Origin: Occallatibacter riparius
GTDB lineage: Bacteria; Acidobacteriota; Terriglobia; Terriglobales; Acidobacteriaceae
Direction of reading: 5' to 3'
NCBI RefSeq assembly: GCF_025264625.1
Contig: NZ_CP093313.1
Location: forward strand, 6,138,001-6,202,000
DNA: 64,000 nucleotides
Shown: piece after piece, positions 49,612 to 57,953 of the stretch
Layout of the letters: every line of letters begins with the position of its first letter
Position numbering within the stretch: the first letter of the stretch is position 1
The notes under the pieces: model-generated
Databases searched by the model: none
What the model was told of the DNA's origin: nothing
What the model saw: only the letters and a program-made list of their open reading frames with translations
Made by a program: the position numbers and the translations under genes

Positions 49612-52044
49612 TTACGCCGCGGCAGTCACGGGCTGATCCACCGCAGCGGGTGCTGCCACGTGCCGCACCTTGAACTGCGGCAACGCCACCTCCAGCACAT
49701 CGTCAATCGTCCGCGCGAAGTGAACCGAGACGCCTTCCATCATCTCCGGCGTCAGATCCTCTTCCACGTCCTGCTTGTTGTCCGCCGGCAGAATCACGGT
49801 TGTGACTCCGGCACGGCGCGCGGCAAGGAACTTCTCCTTTATGCCGCCCACCGGAAGCACATTGCCGCTCAGCGTAATCTCGCCCGTCATCGCCGTCTTC
49901 TCATGCACCGGCGTATCCGAAAGCAGCGATGCCAGCACCGTTGCCATCGTCACACCCGCCGAAGGACCGTCCTTCGGGATCGCGCCCGAAGGCACGTGAA
50001 TGTGGATGTCGAGATCCTTATTGAAGTCCTCCGGCAATCCCAGTCGGCTCGAGTTCGAACGCACCCACGTCAGCGCGGCCTGCATGGATTCCTGCATGAC
50101 CTCGCCAATCTGCCCAGTGATCGTGAAGCTTCCCTTGCCCTTCATCTTGTTCGCCTCGATGAAGAGCACATCGCCGCCGGCCGGCGTCCACGCCAGGCCC
50201 ACAGCCACGCCCGGACGCTTCACGCGCTCCGCCACTTCGGTCTCAACGCGTACCTGGATGTTGCCCAGGAACTCCTTGATGACCTCGAACGAAACGATCA
50301 GCTTCTCCTTCTTGCCTTCCACCACGCGGCGCGCTTCCTTCCGGCAAATGGTGCCGATCACCTGCTCCAGCTTCCGCACGCCGGCTTCGCGCGTGTAGTG
50401 CCGGATCACGTGCCGCACCGCCTCATCCGGGAACTCGATCTGCTCCGGCGTAATGCCGTTCTCCTTGATCTGCCGCGGAATCAGATAGCGTTTCGCGATA
50501 TGCAGCTTCTCTTCCTCGCTGTAGCCCTGCAGCGGAATCAGTTCCATGCGGTCCAGCAGCGGCGGGGGCACCGTGTCGAGCATGTTCGCCGTGCAGATAA
50601 ACAGCACCTTCGACAAGTCGAACGGCACGTCGAGATAGTTGTCGCGGAACGTGTTGTTCTGTTCCGGATCCAGCGTCTCAAGCAGCGCCGAAGCCGGATC
50701 GCCGCGGAAGTCGCGTCCCAGCTTGTCGATCTCGTCCAGCATGATCACCGGGTCGTTGGTTTCCGCCCGGCGAATGCTCTGGATGATCTGCCCCGGCAAC
50801 GCTCCTATATAGGTGCGCCGGTGCCCGCGAATCTCGGCCTCGTCATGCATGCCGCCCAGCGAGATGCGCTGGAACTTGCGTCCCAGGGCGCGCGCAATCG
50901 AGCGGCCCAGCGAAGTCTTGCCCACGCCTGGAGGCCCGACAAAGCACAGAATCGGCCCCTTCATGTCGGGCTTGAGTTCCAGCACCGACAGGTAATCGAG
51001 GATGCGATCCTTCACCTTGCGCAGTTCGTAGTGATCCTCGTCCAGAATGTCCTTGGCCTTGGTGATGTCGATCGTCGAGCCCGACGACTTCGCCCACGGC
51101 AGCACCGCCAGCCACTCAATATAGTTGCGCGTGAGCGAGTAGTCGGCGGCCATCGGAGACATGCGGCCGAGGCGAGACAGTTCCTTCATCGCCTCCTTCT
51201 TCACGTCCTCCGGCATGCCGGCTTCATCAATCTTCTTGCGCAGGTCTTCGACCTCACGCTGGCCCTCGTCCTGCTCGCCCAGTTCCTTCTGGATGGCCTT
51301 CATCTGCTCGCGCAGATAGTAGTCCCGCTGCGACTGCTGGACCTGGTCCTGCACCTCGTTCTGGATCTTGGCGCGAAGCTGCTGTACCTCAATCTCCTTG
51401 GCGAGATGCGTATTGATCAGCTCCAGCCGCGCGCCGACGCTCGGCGTCTCGAGAAGCTGCTGCTTGTCGTCGGTAGTCAGGAACGGCAACGACGAGGCAA
51501 CAAAGTCCACCAGCCTGCCCGGCTCCTCAATATTGGCCGCGATCGTGCGCAGTTCATCCGACAGCGTCGGCGACTCGGAGACAATCTGCTGAAACTGGCC
51601 GATCACAACCCGGACCAGTGCCTCCACCGAGGATGTGCTCTCGTGCTCGCCGGCTTCCAGCGGCTCAACTTCGGCAACCATGAACGGCTCGGTCTGCACA
51701 TACCGCACCAGCTTCACTCGCTCCACGCCTTCGGTGAAGACGAAGCGACTTTGGTTCGGCATCCGGACTACCTTGTGCACCGTGGCCAGGGTGCCGACCT
51801 CGTGCATATCCGCCGGACTGGGCGAATCAAGGCGAGCGTCTTTCTGAGCGGTGACGGCAATGGTGCGCTCGTCCCCCAGCGACTCAATCAGCTGGATCGA
51901 GCTTTCACGTCCGACGGTAAGCGGCAGAACAGCATGGGGAAAAAGGACGGTATCCCGCACGGGAAGCACGGGTATGCGCCGGAGGCCTGAGGCAGGTGTC
52001 TCGGGAGATTTCGGCGTGGCAACTAATGGGTTCTGTTCAGGCAT
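49612..52044 (-). CDS. lon: ATP-dependent protease Lon
   Basis: 810 residues from MPEQNPLVATP; GAGGAC precedes this ATG, six codons inside the longest frame. LAN substrate domain (IPVLPVRDTVLFPHAVLPLTVGR), coiled-coil region, AAA+ module with Walker A GPPGVGKTSLG and Walker B-type VIMLDEIDKLG, then the protease domain with Ser in KDGPSAGVTMATVLAS and Lys in GGIKEKFLAARRAG. Lon degrades misfolded and regulatory proteins. TATACT at 52090-52085 (minus strand), 40 bases before the ATG, is a likely -10. Confidence 0.96.
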   Translation of the reverse strand: MPEQNPLVATPKSPETPASGLRRIPVLPVRDTVLFPHAVLPLTVGRESSIQLIESLGDERTIAVTAQKDARLDSPSPADMHEVGTLATVHKVVRMPNQSRFVFTEGVERVKLVRYVQTEPFMVAEVEPLEAGEHESTSSVEALVRVVIGQFQQIVSESPTLSDELRTIAANIEEPGRLVDFVASSLPFLTTDDKQQLLETPSVGARLELINTHLAKEIEVQQLRAKIQNEVQDQVQQSQRDYYLREQMKAIQKELGEQDEGQREVEDLRKKIDEAGMPEDVKKEAMKELSRLGRMSPMAADYSLTRNYIEWLAVLPWAKSSGSTIDITKAKDILDEDHYELRKVKDRILDYLSVLELKPDMKGPILCFVGPPGVGKTSLGRSIARALGRKFQRISLGGMHDEAEIRGHRRTYIGALPGQIIQSIRRAETNDPVIMLDEIDKLGRDFRGDPASALLETLDPEQNNTFRDNYLDVPFDLSKVLFICTANMLDTVPPPLLDRMELIPLQGYSEEEKLHIAKRYLIPRQIKENGITPEQIEFPDEAVRHVIRHYTREAGVRKLEQVIGTICRKEARRVVEGKKEKLIVSFEVIKEFLGNIQVRVETEVAERVKRPGVAVGLAWTPAGGDVLFIEANKMKGKGSFTITGQIGEVMQESMQAALTWVRSNSSRLGLPEDFNKDLDIHIHVPSGAIPKDGPSAGVTMATVLASLLSDTPVHEKTAMTGEITLSGNVLPVGGIKEKFLAARRAGVTTVILPADNKQDVEEDLTPEMMEGVSVHFARTIDDVLEVALPQFKVRHVAAPAAVDQPVTAAA

Positions 52045-52249
52045 TGAGTGTCCTCTTGTCAACTTCTCTTACATTAGAGAGCGCAGTATACCAAAAGTTT
52101 CGAGATTCTGGCCGCCCGCATCGACTGCCCTGGATTACGGTCGCGGCCGCCCTGCTGTTCCCTTAGACAGCGCGCACCCTGCCTTGGAGTTGCTACAGTT
52201 TTCGCCCCACACCAATGTCTTGATGCCAGCCGGAACTGCTCCCAAAGCA

Positions 52250-52287
52250 TATCGGCCACACCCACGCGAAGGTGAGTGTGGCCGATA
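52250..52287. terminator. Strong hairpin downstream of anti-sigma pair
   Basis: TATCGGCCACAC (52250-52261) and GTGTGGCCGATA (52276-52287) form a perfect 12-base-pair stem. It sits 100 bases after the last anti-sigma gene and before the lon promoter. Rest of 52045-52386: the lon promoter region and no ORF of note. Confidence 0.6.
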
Positions 52288-52386
52288 GGGATGAATCAAC
52301 ACTGCGACGAATTAAAGGCTGGCGCCATGAAACTGTCCCCTCCGTGAAGGGTAGAAACGACGCGTGACGCCGGCCGGGCGGGGAGT

Positions 52387-52677
52387 TTATCCCCGGCTGG
52401 GTTGTTTTTCGGTGACTTCCGGTTCTTTGGGTTCCTCGCTGTCCTTATCGCGACCGATCGCGGACTGGATCTGTTCCCACAAGCGGTCCGGCGGATCCTC
52501 CACCGGGAAGAGCTGGCGGGCAGCCTCGGCAATCGTCTCCAGATCTTGCAAGAGGGCACGGCACAGAGCACAGCTTTGGACGTGAGGATGCCCCGACAGG
52601 TCTTCGCCGGAGCCGATCATCTCCGGCATATGCGACTGGAACTCCTCACATGTCATGTCTTTCAGGTTTTCGGTCAT
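52387..52677 (-). CDS. Zinc-finger-like anti-sigma protein, paralog 2
   Basis: 96 residues from MTENLKDMTCEEF; this ATG overlaps the preceding stop (ATGA) and has GGGAGGG upstream. The core CEEFQSHMPEMIGSGEDLSGHPHVQSCALCRALLQDLE carries H-x3-C-x2-C, a ZAS-type metal site. No TM helix, so it is a soluble anti-sigma candidate. It is closely related to the product of the gene before it. Confidence 0.78.
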   Translation of the reverse strand: MTENLKDMTCEEFQSHMPEMIGSGEDLSGHPHVQSCALCRALLQDLETIAEAARQLFPVEDPPDRLWEQIQSAIGRDKDSEEPKEPEVTEKQPSRG

Positions 52678-53105
52678 CGCCATCCCTCCCTGGGATGCGG
52701 CGGAGACTTGTGCCCGGCAGTCCTGATTTGCGTTCCGTGAGCCGGAAAGCTTCTCTCGCCCAACTGGTCATCGTTCGCCATGGCGTTGTCCTGTGGATTC
52801 CAATTCTCCATCACTTTGGTGCGAAAAACCAGGCGCAACCCGGGCATAGGATACGACATGCGTTCGTCGATCTCTCCCAGTGGTGCAATTTCTTCGCTGA
52901 TCTTTTCCCACACGTTATCGGAAGGGTCGACATCGGGAAAGAGTTGCTGCGCGGCCTGAGCAATTGCTTCAAGGTCGGCAATCAGCGCCCGATGTATCCT
53001 GCAGTTCCTCACGTGCGGATGCGCGAAGATATCCTCTCCGGAAGCTACCAGCTGGGGCATCGCCGCGGTGAATTCTTCACACGTCATATGCCGGCGGTTC
53101 TTCAT
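52674..53105 (-). CDS. Zinc-finger-like anti-sigma protein, paralog 1
   Basis: 143 residues, start overlapping the sigma gene stop by four bases. MTCEEFTAAMPQLVASGEDIFAHPHVRNCRIHRALIADLEAIAQAAQQLFP aligns with the neighbour throughout, but the second metal cysteine is His (C-x2-H). The C-terminal ~55 residues are unique and polar. It probably binds the sigma factor encoded upstream; metal binding may be changed or lost. Confidence 0.78.
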   Translation of the reverse strand: MKNRRHMTCEEFTAAMPQLVASGEDIFAHPHVRNCRIHRALIADLEAIAQAAQQLFPDVDPSDNVWEKISEEIAPLGEIDERMSYPMPGLRLVFRTKVMENWNPQDNAMANDDQLGERSFPAHGTQIRTAGHKSPPHPREGWR

Positions 53106-53893
53106 GGGCGCCGCCCTTCTCTCCGGGGAATGGTCCGCATGGCGTCCCGCAATTTGAGGCGGGCCTTGTGTAGCTGCGATTTGCTGTTACCGATCGAGCA
53201 GTCGAGCATGGCGGCGATCTCATTGTGCTCGTAGCCTTCGATATCGTGCAGGACAAAAATCAGACGATATCCGGCCGGCAGATCGGAGATGGCGCGCTCC
53301 AGCGCGAGCCGATCAATAGAGCCGGTCAAAGAAAGGTCGGGAGCGCCAAAGCTGCGGCCTGGACCTTCCTCGGGCGTCGGTTCCATAGCCTCGTCAAGGC
53401 TGATCACCGAAAGTCCCTTCTTGCGAAGATGCATGAGCACCACATTGATCGCCAGTCGGTGCAGCCATGTGGAAAACGCAGAGTCGCCGCGGAAAGTAGC
53501 GATCTTGCGATGCAGCTGAAGGAACGCTTCCTGCGTCAAATCCTCAGCTTCAGCCACGTTTCCGACCATGCGCAGGCACAGCGAGTAAATGCGCCGCTTG
53601 TGGAGGGAATACAGCTGTGCGAATGCATAGTGGTCACCGGCCTGGGCGCGCGCCAGAATATCAGCGTCGCTTCCGGGTGCGGGTGGTACGGCAGGTTTGG
53701 GGATAGCGGAGTCTGCAGGTGCGGTGGTATCGCCATTGTCCTGAACAGCCGTCGAAGTTTCCGTCTCGGATTCCTCGGCAGCGGCGGTCCGGATCGGAGT
53801 CACATTGGAAGTCTGCATAGTTGACCTGCTTAGCGTCATTCGTTTCCTTGGAGGACCGACCGAAAGGTCGCGAAGGGCTGCGCCGCTCATCAT
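53102..53893 (-). CDS. ECF RNA polymerase sigma factor
   Basis: 263 residues if started at 53893; starts at 53839 (MTLSRS, with AAGGAA) or 53818 (MQTSN) are possible. The first ~75 residues are polar and low complexity. Sigma2: ILARAQAGDHYAFAQLYSLHKRRIYSLCLRMVGNVAEAEDLTQEAFLQLHRKI and WLHRLAINVVLMHLRKK. Sigma4: LPAGYRLIFVLHDIEGYEHNEIAAMLDCSIGNSKSQLHKARLKL. It heads a three-gene operon with two anti-sigma-like genes. Confidence 0.9.
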   Translation of the reverse strand: MMSGAALRDLSVGPPRKRMTLSRSTMQTSNVTPIRTAAAEESETETSTAVQDNGDTTAPADSAIPKPAVPPAPGSDADILARAQAGDHYAFAQLYSLHKRRIYSLCLRMVGNVAEAEDLTQEAFLQLHRKIATFRGDSAFSTWLHRLAINVVLMHLRKKGLSVISLDEAMEPTPEEGPGRSFGAPDLSLTGSIDRLALERAISDLPAGYRLIFVLHDIEGYEHNEIAAMLDCSIGNSKSQLHKARLKLRDAMRTIPRREGRRP

Positions 53894-53901
53894 TCCTCGT
53901 T

Positions 53902-53907
53902 AGTATA
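53902..53907 (-). promoter_or_regulatory. -10 element of the ECF sigma operon
   Basis: TATACT on the minus strand, ending 8 bases before the most upstream ATG of the sigma gene; a weak -35 CTGCCA lies 18 bases upstream. The spacing again suggests a leaderless or near-leaderless transcript. Confidence 0.4.
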
Positions 53908-54030
53908 GGGGGCAGCGGTTTGAAGTGGCAGAAGATCGGCTGAATCGCCGGGATCCTAAGCCTCGCTGATACCTGTTTAGATGCAGCTTTCCGGGCAAGT
54001 GTTGATCGGCGGCAAATTGGGAGTACGGAT

Positions 54031-57000
54031 TTGAGGTCTGCAGACAGGGGAAGAGGCGGCGCGGTTCATAAGCGGCTATTTGCGTGCGTGCTGCTCGCCG
54101 TTCTCTTCAATATTTCGGCGATAGCGAAAGCGGGTCCGGTGGGCCCGGAACAGGACCAGGCGGCGCAACTTCAGGGCCAGCCGGTTCGCCATATCTTATT
54201 TGAGGGAATAGCCGCCGAGCGGATCGCCGCCCTGGAAGGCAAACTGCCGCAAAAGATCGGCGCTCCGCTCGACTCACAGAAGATTGCAGACAGCCTGCGT
54301 GAACTCTTCGCCACGGGTCTCTTTGATGCCGTGGACGTCTCGGCAGAACAGGGACCCGACGGCATAACCGTCATTTTTCAGGGAAAGCCCCGAATGTTCA
54401 TCGGCAGGGTGACGGTGGCCGGCGCCAAGGGCGGCACCGTGAACACGCAGTTGGAACGAGCCGCGCGTCTCAACCCCGGCACACGCCTGACCAAGGCCAA
54501 GATGGCCCAGGCTGAGATCGCCATGCGCACGGTGCTGGCGCAAAACGGCTACAACGAGCCGACAATCAAGCACGAATTCACCGAGCACTCGCAGGAGCAA
54601 CTCACCGACATCGCCTTTCAGATCGTTTCCGGCCCGCGGGCCCGCATAGGCGACGTGACGGTCACGGGCGATCCGGGCATGACAGTGGCCGAGTTCCGCA
54701 GCCTTGGCAAGCTGAAGGCCGGTGCAGCAGTCGACCGCGACACCGTGAGCCGCGCGCTTACGTCGATTCTCAAGCACTACCGAAAGCAGAAGCACCTCGA
54801 AGCTGAGATCAAGCTGGAGTCGCAGGAGTACGCCGCACACCGTGTGAATTACCGGTTCACGGCCAACCGAGGACGCGTTGTGAAGGTAGTTGTGGAGGGT
54901 GCGAGCCTGAGCGACGACCACATCGAAAAGCTGGTGCCTGTCTTTGAAGAAGGTACGGTAGACGACGACCTGCTGAACGAGGGCAACCGGCGCATACGCA
55001 ACTACTTCCAAAGTCTCGGGTATTTCGATGTAAAGGTAGACCACCAGACGTCAACGCCGCCGGCCGGCGAAGTACTGATCGCCTTCAACGTGAACCTGGG
55101 ACCGCGTCGCAGCGTGGAGAAGGTTTTAGTAGACGGCAACCACTACTTCAGCTCGGCCACGCTGGAGGATCTGTTGAGCGTTCACTCGGCCAGTTCCTTC
55201 GATCGTCACGGCGCTTACAGCCAGGCACTGGTGTCCTCCGACGTCGCCGCGCTGGAGGCGGTCTACAAGAACAACGGATTTTCCGATGTGAAGGTGACTC
55301 CGGAGACGCTATCCGGCGCCCCGCCTCCAGGTTCTCCGCAGGCTCCGCCTCCGTCTCAGGATCCCGCTTCGCAGCTTAGGCTTGTGTACCACATTCAAGA
55401 AGGACAACAGCAGCGGGTTGGGTCTCTGCTCTTCGAGGGAAATGATCACCTCACTTCACAGGAGCTTGCCTCCCAGCTGAACACAGAATCGGGCCAGTTG
55501 CTCTCCGCGCAGAACCTTGCCGCTGACCGTGACACTTTGGCCTCACAGTACGTGAGCAAGGGATTCGATCAGGTGCGCGTTGAGGTGGAACAGACCACCG
55601 AGGCGGGCGACACAACAAAAGCCGACGTGACGTTCCGGATTACCGAGGGACCGCAGATCTTCGTGCGCAACGTGCTGATGACCGGCCTGCACTACACGCG
55701 TCCGCAGACCGTTGCGAAGGCCATAACGATCAAGCCCGGCGATCCGCTGAACCAGCAGGCGATGGAAGAGACACAGCGAAACATGTATGACTTCGGGCTC
55801 TTCAGCGAGATCAACATGGCCGTACAGAATCCGAATGGCGGTGAGACGCAGAAGACGATCTTGCTCCAAGCCACCGAGGCGCGAAGATGGACGTTCACCT
55901 ACGGCGGAGGGTTCGAGGTGCAGACCGGCACGCCCGTGAACGGCTGCCAGGGATATCTTGCGATTGGCATCACTACGTGCACCCCGGAAGGGAAAACCGG
56001 AGTCAGCCCCCGGGTACTGGGGGCGTTAACACGGAACAATTTGTTCGGGCGCGAGCAGTCGGCCTCCATCTCCGGGAACTACGGCCTTCTGGAACAAAAG
56101 ATCGACCTTATTTACCAGAGCCCGCATTTTCTGGGGAGCCGCAACTTCGGTTTCACGTTCACCGGTGGATATGCGAACAGCCAGACGGTGACCACTTACG
56201 TCGCCTCTCGCCTCGAAGCGGGCTTTCGCGTCAGCCAGACATACAGCCGTCCGGGATCGGCCCTGCTGCGCGCCAACACGTTCATCTACAGCTACGACTT
56301 CCGGCGCGTGAAGGTCGCGCTCGAGAGCCTGCAGGTTTATCCAAGCCTGCTGACGCCGCTGTCCTCGGCGACTCGTGTGGGCGGCCCCAGCATCACCTGG
56401 GTGCGCGACACGCGCGACAGCCCTGTCGATTCGCATCGCGGCACGTATACGAGCTTCTCGGAATTCATCTCAGCGGCGCCGTTCGGAGCAGAGGCTCACT
56501 TTAACCGCATCGATATGTCCAACTCGAGCTACTACGGCTTCGATAAGGATCGGTGGGTGATCGCCCGCAACACCCGCTACGGCCAGGAGCGCGCGTTCGG
56601 TACGGATGCCGCCCGGCTGCTGCCGCTACCGGAACGGCTGTTCTCCGGCGGTGCGACCTCTCTGCGAGGCTTCTCGATCAACGCGGCCGGACCACGGGAC
56701 CCAGACACCGGCTTCCCGATCGGCGGCGCCGGCGCGCTGGTGAACAGCACGGAATTGCGCTTACCGCCTACTCCGCTTCCCTACCTCGGGAATGCGTTGA
56801 GCTTTGTGATCTTTCATGACATGGGCAACATCTTCAATAACTCGAGCGATGTGTGGCCCAGCCTGCTGCGCACCTCGCAGCCCGACCGTGACAAGTGCAA
56901 AATTCTCACGAAGCCGATTCCGAACCCCAACCCGCCGCCCCCTGAGATCCTTCCCGAGCCTAGCGGTCCGGAGTATTCCACCGGCAAGTCCGGCCAGTGC

Positions 57001-57207
57001 CGGTTCGACTATTTCGCGCAGATCCCGGGGCTCGGCATGCGCTACCACACGCCGGTCGGCCCTATCCGGCTGGATTTCAGCTACAACCTGAACCCGCCCA
57101 TCTATCCCGTGAACGTAGACTATGGCTTGAAAGAACCGTTCTCAGATCAGCACGTTGGCGCAGCGAGCCACTTCAACTTCTTCTTCAGCCTTGGACAGAC
57201 ATTCTGA
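54031..57207 (+). CDS. Omp85-family outer-membrane assembly protein, about seven POTRA domains
   Basis: 1058 residues from a TTG with GGGAG upstream. Signal peptide to about residue 33. Counting strand-helix-helix-strand units by eye gives about seven POTRA domains (starts near residues 52, 126, 206, 287, 363, 461 and 541); the fifth carries a Pro-rich insertion (GAPPPGSPQAPPPSQDP). The barrel starts near 640 and has the conserved GATSLRGFSI motif of Omp85 proteins. It is followed by SurA-N and TamB genes, so a TamA-like or BamA-like role in inserting outer-membrane proteins is expected. A canonical bamA may lie elsewhere. Confidence 0.9.
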   Translation: MRSADRGRGGAVHKRLFACVLLAVLFNISAIAKAGPVGPEQDQAAQLQGQPVRHILFEGIAAERIAALEGKLPQKIGAPLDSQKIADSLRELFATGLFDAVDVSAEQGPDGITVIFQGKPRMFIGRVTVAGAKGGTVNTQLERAARLNPGTRLTKAKMAQAEIAMRTVLAQNGYNEPTIKHEFTEHSQEQLTDIAFQIVSGPRARIGDVTVTGDPGMTVAEFRSLGKLKAGAAVDRDTVSRALTSILKHYRKQKHLEAEIKLESQEYAAHRVNYRFTANRGRVVKVVVEGASLSDDHIEKLVPVFEEGTVDDDLLNEGNRRIRNYFQSLGYFDVKVDHQTSTPPAGEVLIAFNVNLGPRRSVEKVLVDGNHYFSSATLEDLLSVHSASSFDRHGAYSQALVSSDVAALEAVYKNNGFSDVKVTPETLSGAPPPGSPQAPPPSQDPASQLRLVYHIQEGQQQRVGSLLFEGNDHLTSQELASQLNTESGQLLSAQNLAADRDTLASQYVSKGFDQVRVEVEQTTEAGDTTKADVTFRITEGPQIFVRNVLMTGLHYTRPQTVAKAITIKPGDPLNQQAMEETQRNMYDFGLFSEINMAVQNPNGGETQKTILLQATEARRWTFTYGGGFEVQTGTPVNGCQGYLAIGITTCTPEGKTGVSPRVLGALTRNNLFGREQSASISGNYGLLEQKIDLIYQSPHFLGSRNFGFTFTGGYANSQTVTTYVASRLEAGFRVSQTYSRPGSALLRANTFIYSYDFRRVKVALESLQVYPSLLTPLSSATRVGGPSITWVRDTRDSPVDSHRGTYTSFSEFISAAPFGAEAHFNRIDMSNSSYYGFDKDRWVIARNTRYGQERAFGTDAARLLPLPERLFSGGATSLRGFSINAAGPRDPDTGFPIGGAGALVNSTELRLPPTPLPYLGNALSFVIFHDMGNIFNNSSDVWPSLLRTSQPDRDKCKILTKPIPNPNPPPPEILPEPSGPEYSTGKSGQCRFDYFAQIPGLGMRYHTPVGPIRLDFSYNLNPPIYPVNVDYGLKEPFSDQHVGAASHFNFFFSLGQTF

Positions 57208-57953
57208 TGCAGGTGGCGCGGACAATTCGCTTGATGGCAGCGACGATCGCACTGTTGTGCGCGGCGTGCCTGTGCTCGCGTGCCCAGGAGGCAAAGCCAA
57301 CCCGCGTGCTGCTCGATCGGGTTGTGGCTGTGGTGAATAACAGGGCGATCCTGGCCAGTGATGTCGAGCGCGCAATGAGGCTTTCAGCGCTGGAGCCCCG
57401 CACGAACAGCGAGGTTCCTGATGCGAGAAGCACGCTCGACCGCTTGATCAGCCGCTCGCTCATCCAGCAACAAATGGGCCGCGAGGAAGAGGTAGCAGAC
57501 GCCCCGACGGACGGCGATGTGCAGGCCCGGATTGCGGAAATTCGCAAAGAACTGCCGGCCTGCGTACGGGCCAACTGCGCCACCGATCAAGGATGGAGCG
57601 CGTTTCTCGCGGCCAACAGACTGACGGTCGGCGAAGTGGAGAGCTACCTGCGCCTGCGCCTGCAGTTCCTGTCGTTTATTGAGAACCGGTTCCGCTCAGG
57701 CATTCATATTGCGCCGGAAGAGATTCAGGCTTATTACACCAATACCCTCGTTCCTCAGTACGCGAAGGACCAGAAGCCGCCCGCGCTGGAAGCCGTGTCG
57801 CAGCGAATCGAGGAGATCCTGCTTCAGGAGCAGGTCAACAAGCTGTTCAGCGCGTGGCTTGACAATCTCCGCAAGCAGGGCGATGTGCAGATTCTCGATC
57901 CGTCGCTGGAAATGCCAGCCAGGCAGGCGAGCAACAGTGGAGACAACGAATGA
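57207..57953 (+). CDS. SurA N-domain periplasmic chaperone-like protein
   Basis: 248 residues from MQVARTIRLM, whose ATG overlaps the Omp85 stop (TGATG). Signal peptide (LLCAACLCSRAQ). VLLDRVVAVVNNRAILASDVERAMRLSAL and LDRLISRSLIQQQM form the SurA N-terminal chaperone domain, and EVESYLRLRLQFLSFIENRF plus the C-terminal helix complete it. No parvulin PPIase domain is present. It may carry unfolded outer-membrane proteins to the Omp85 protein encoded next to it. Confidence 0.85.
   Translation: MQVARTIRLMAATIALLCAACLCSRAQEAKPTRVLLDRVVAVVNNRAILASDVERAMRLSALEPRTNSEVPDARSTLDRLISRSLIQQQMGREEEVADAPTDGDVQARIAEIRKELPACVRANCATDQGWSAFLAANRLTVGEVESYLRLRLQFLSFIENRFRSGIHIAPEEIQAYYTNTLVPQYAKDQKPPALEAVSQRIEEILLQEQVNKLFSAWLDNLRKQGDVQILDPSLEMPARQASNSGDNE

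Noticed and set aside
49660..51990. 776-codon ORF on the plus strand opposite lon
   Set aside because: It is the antisense of a high-GC coding region; the product is His/Arg/Leu-rich with no family, while lon on the other strand is unambiguous.
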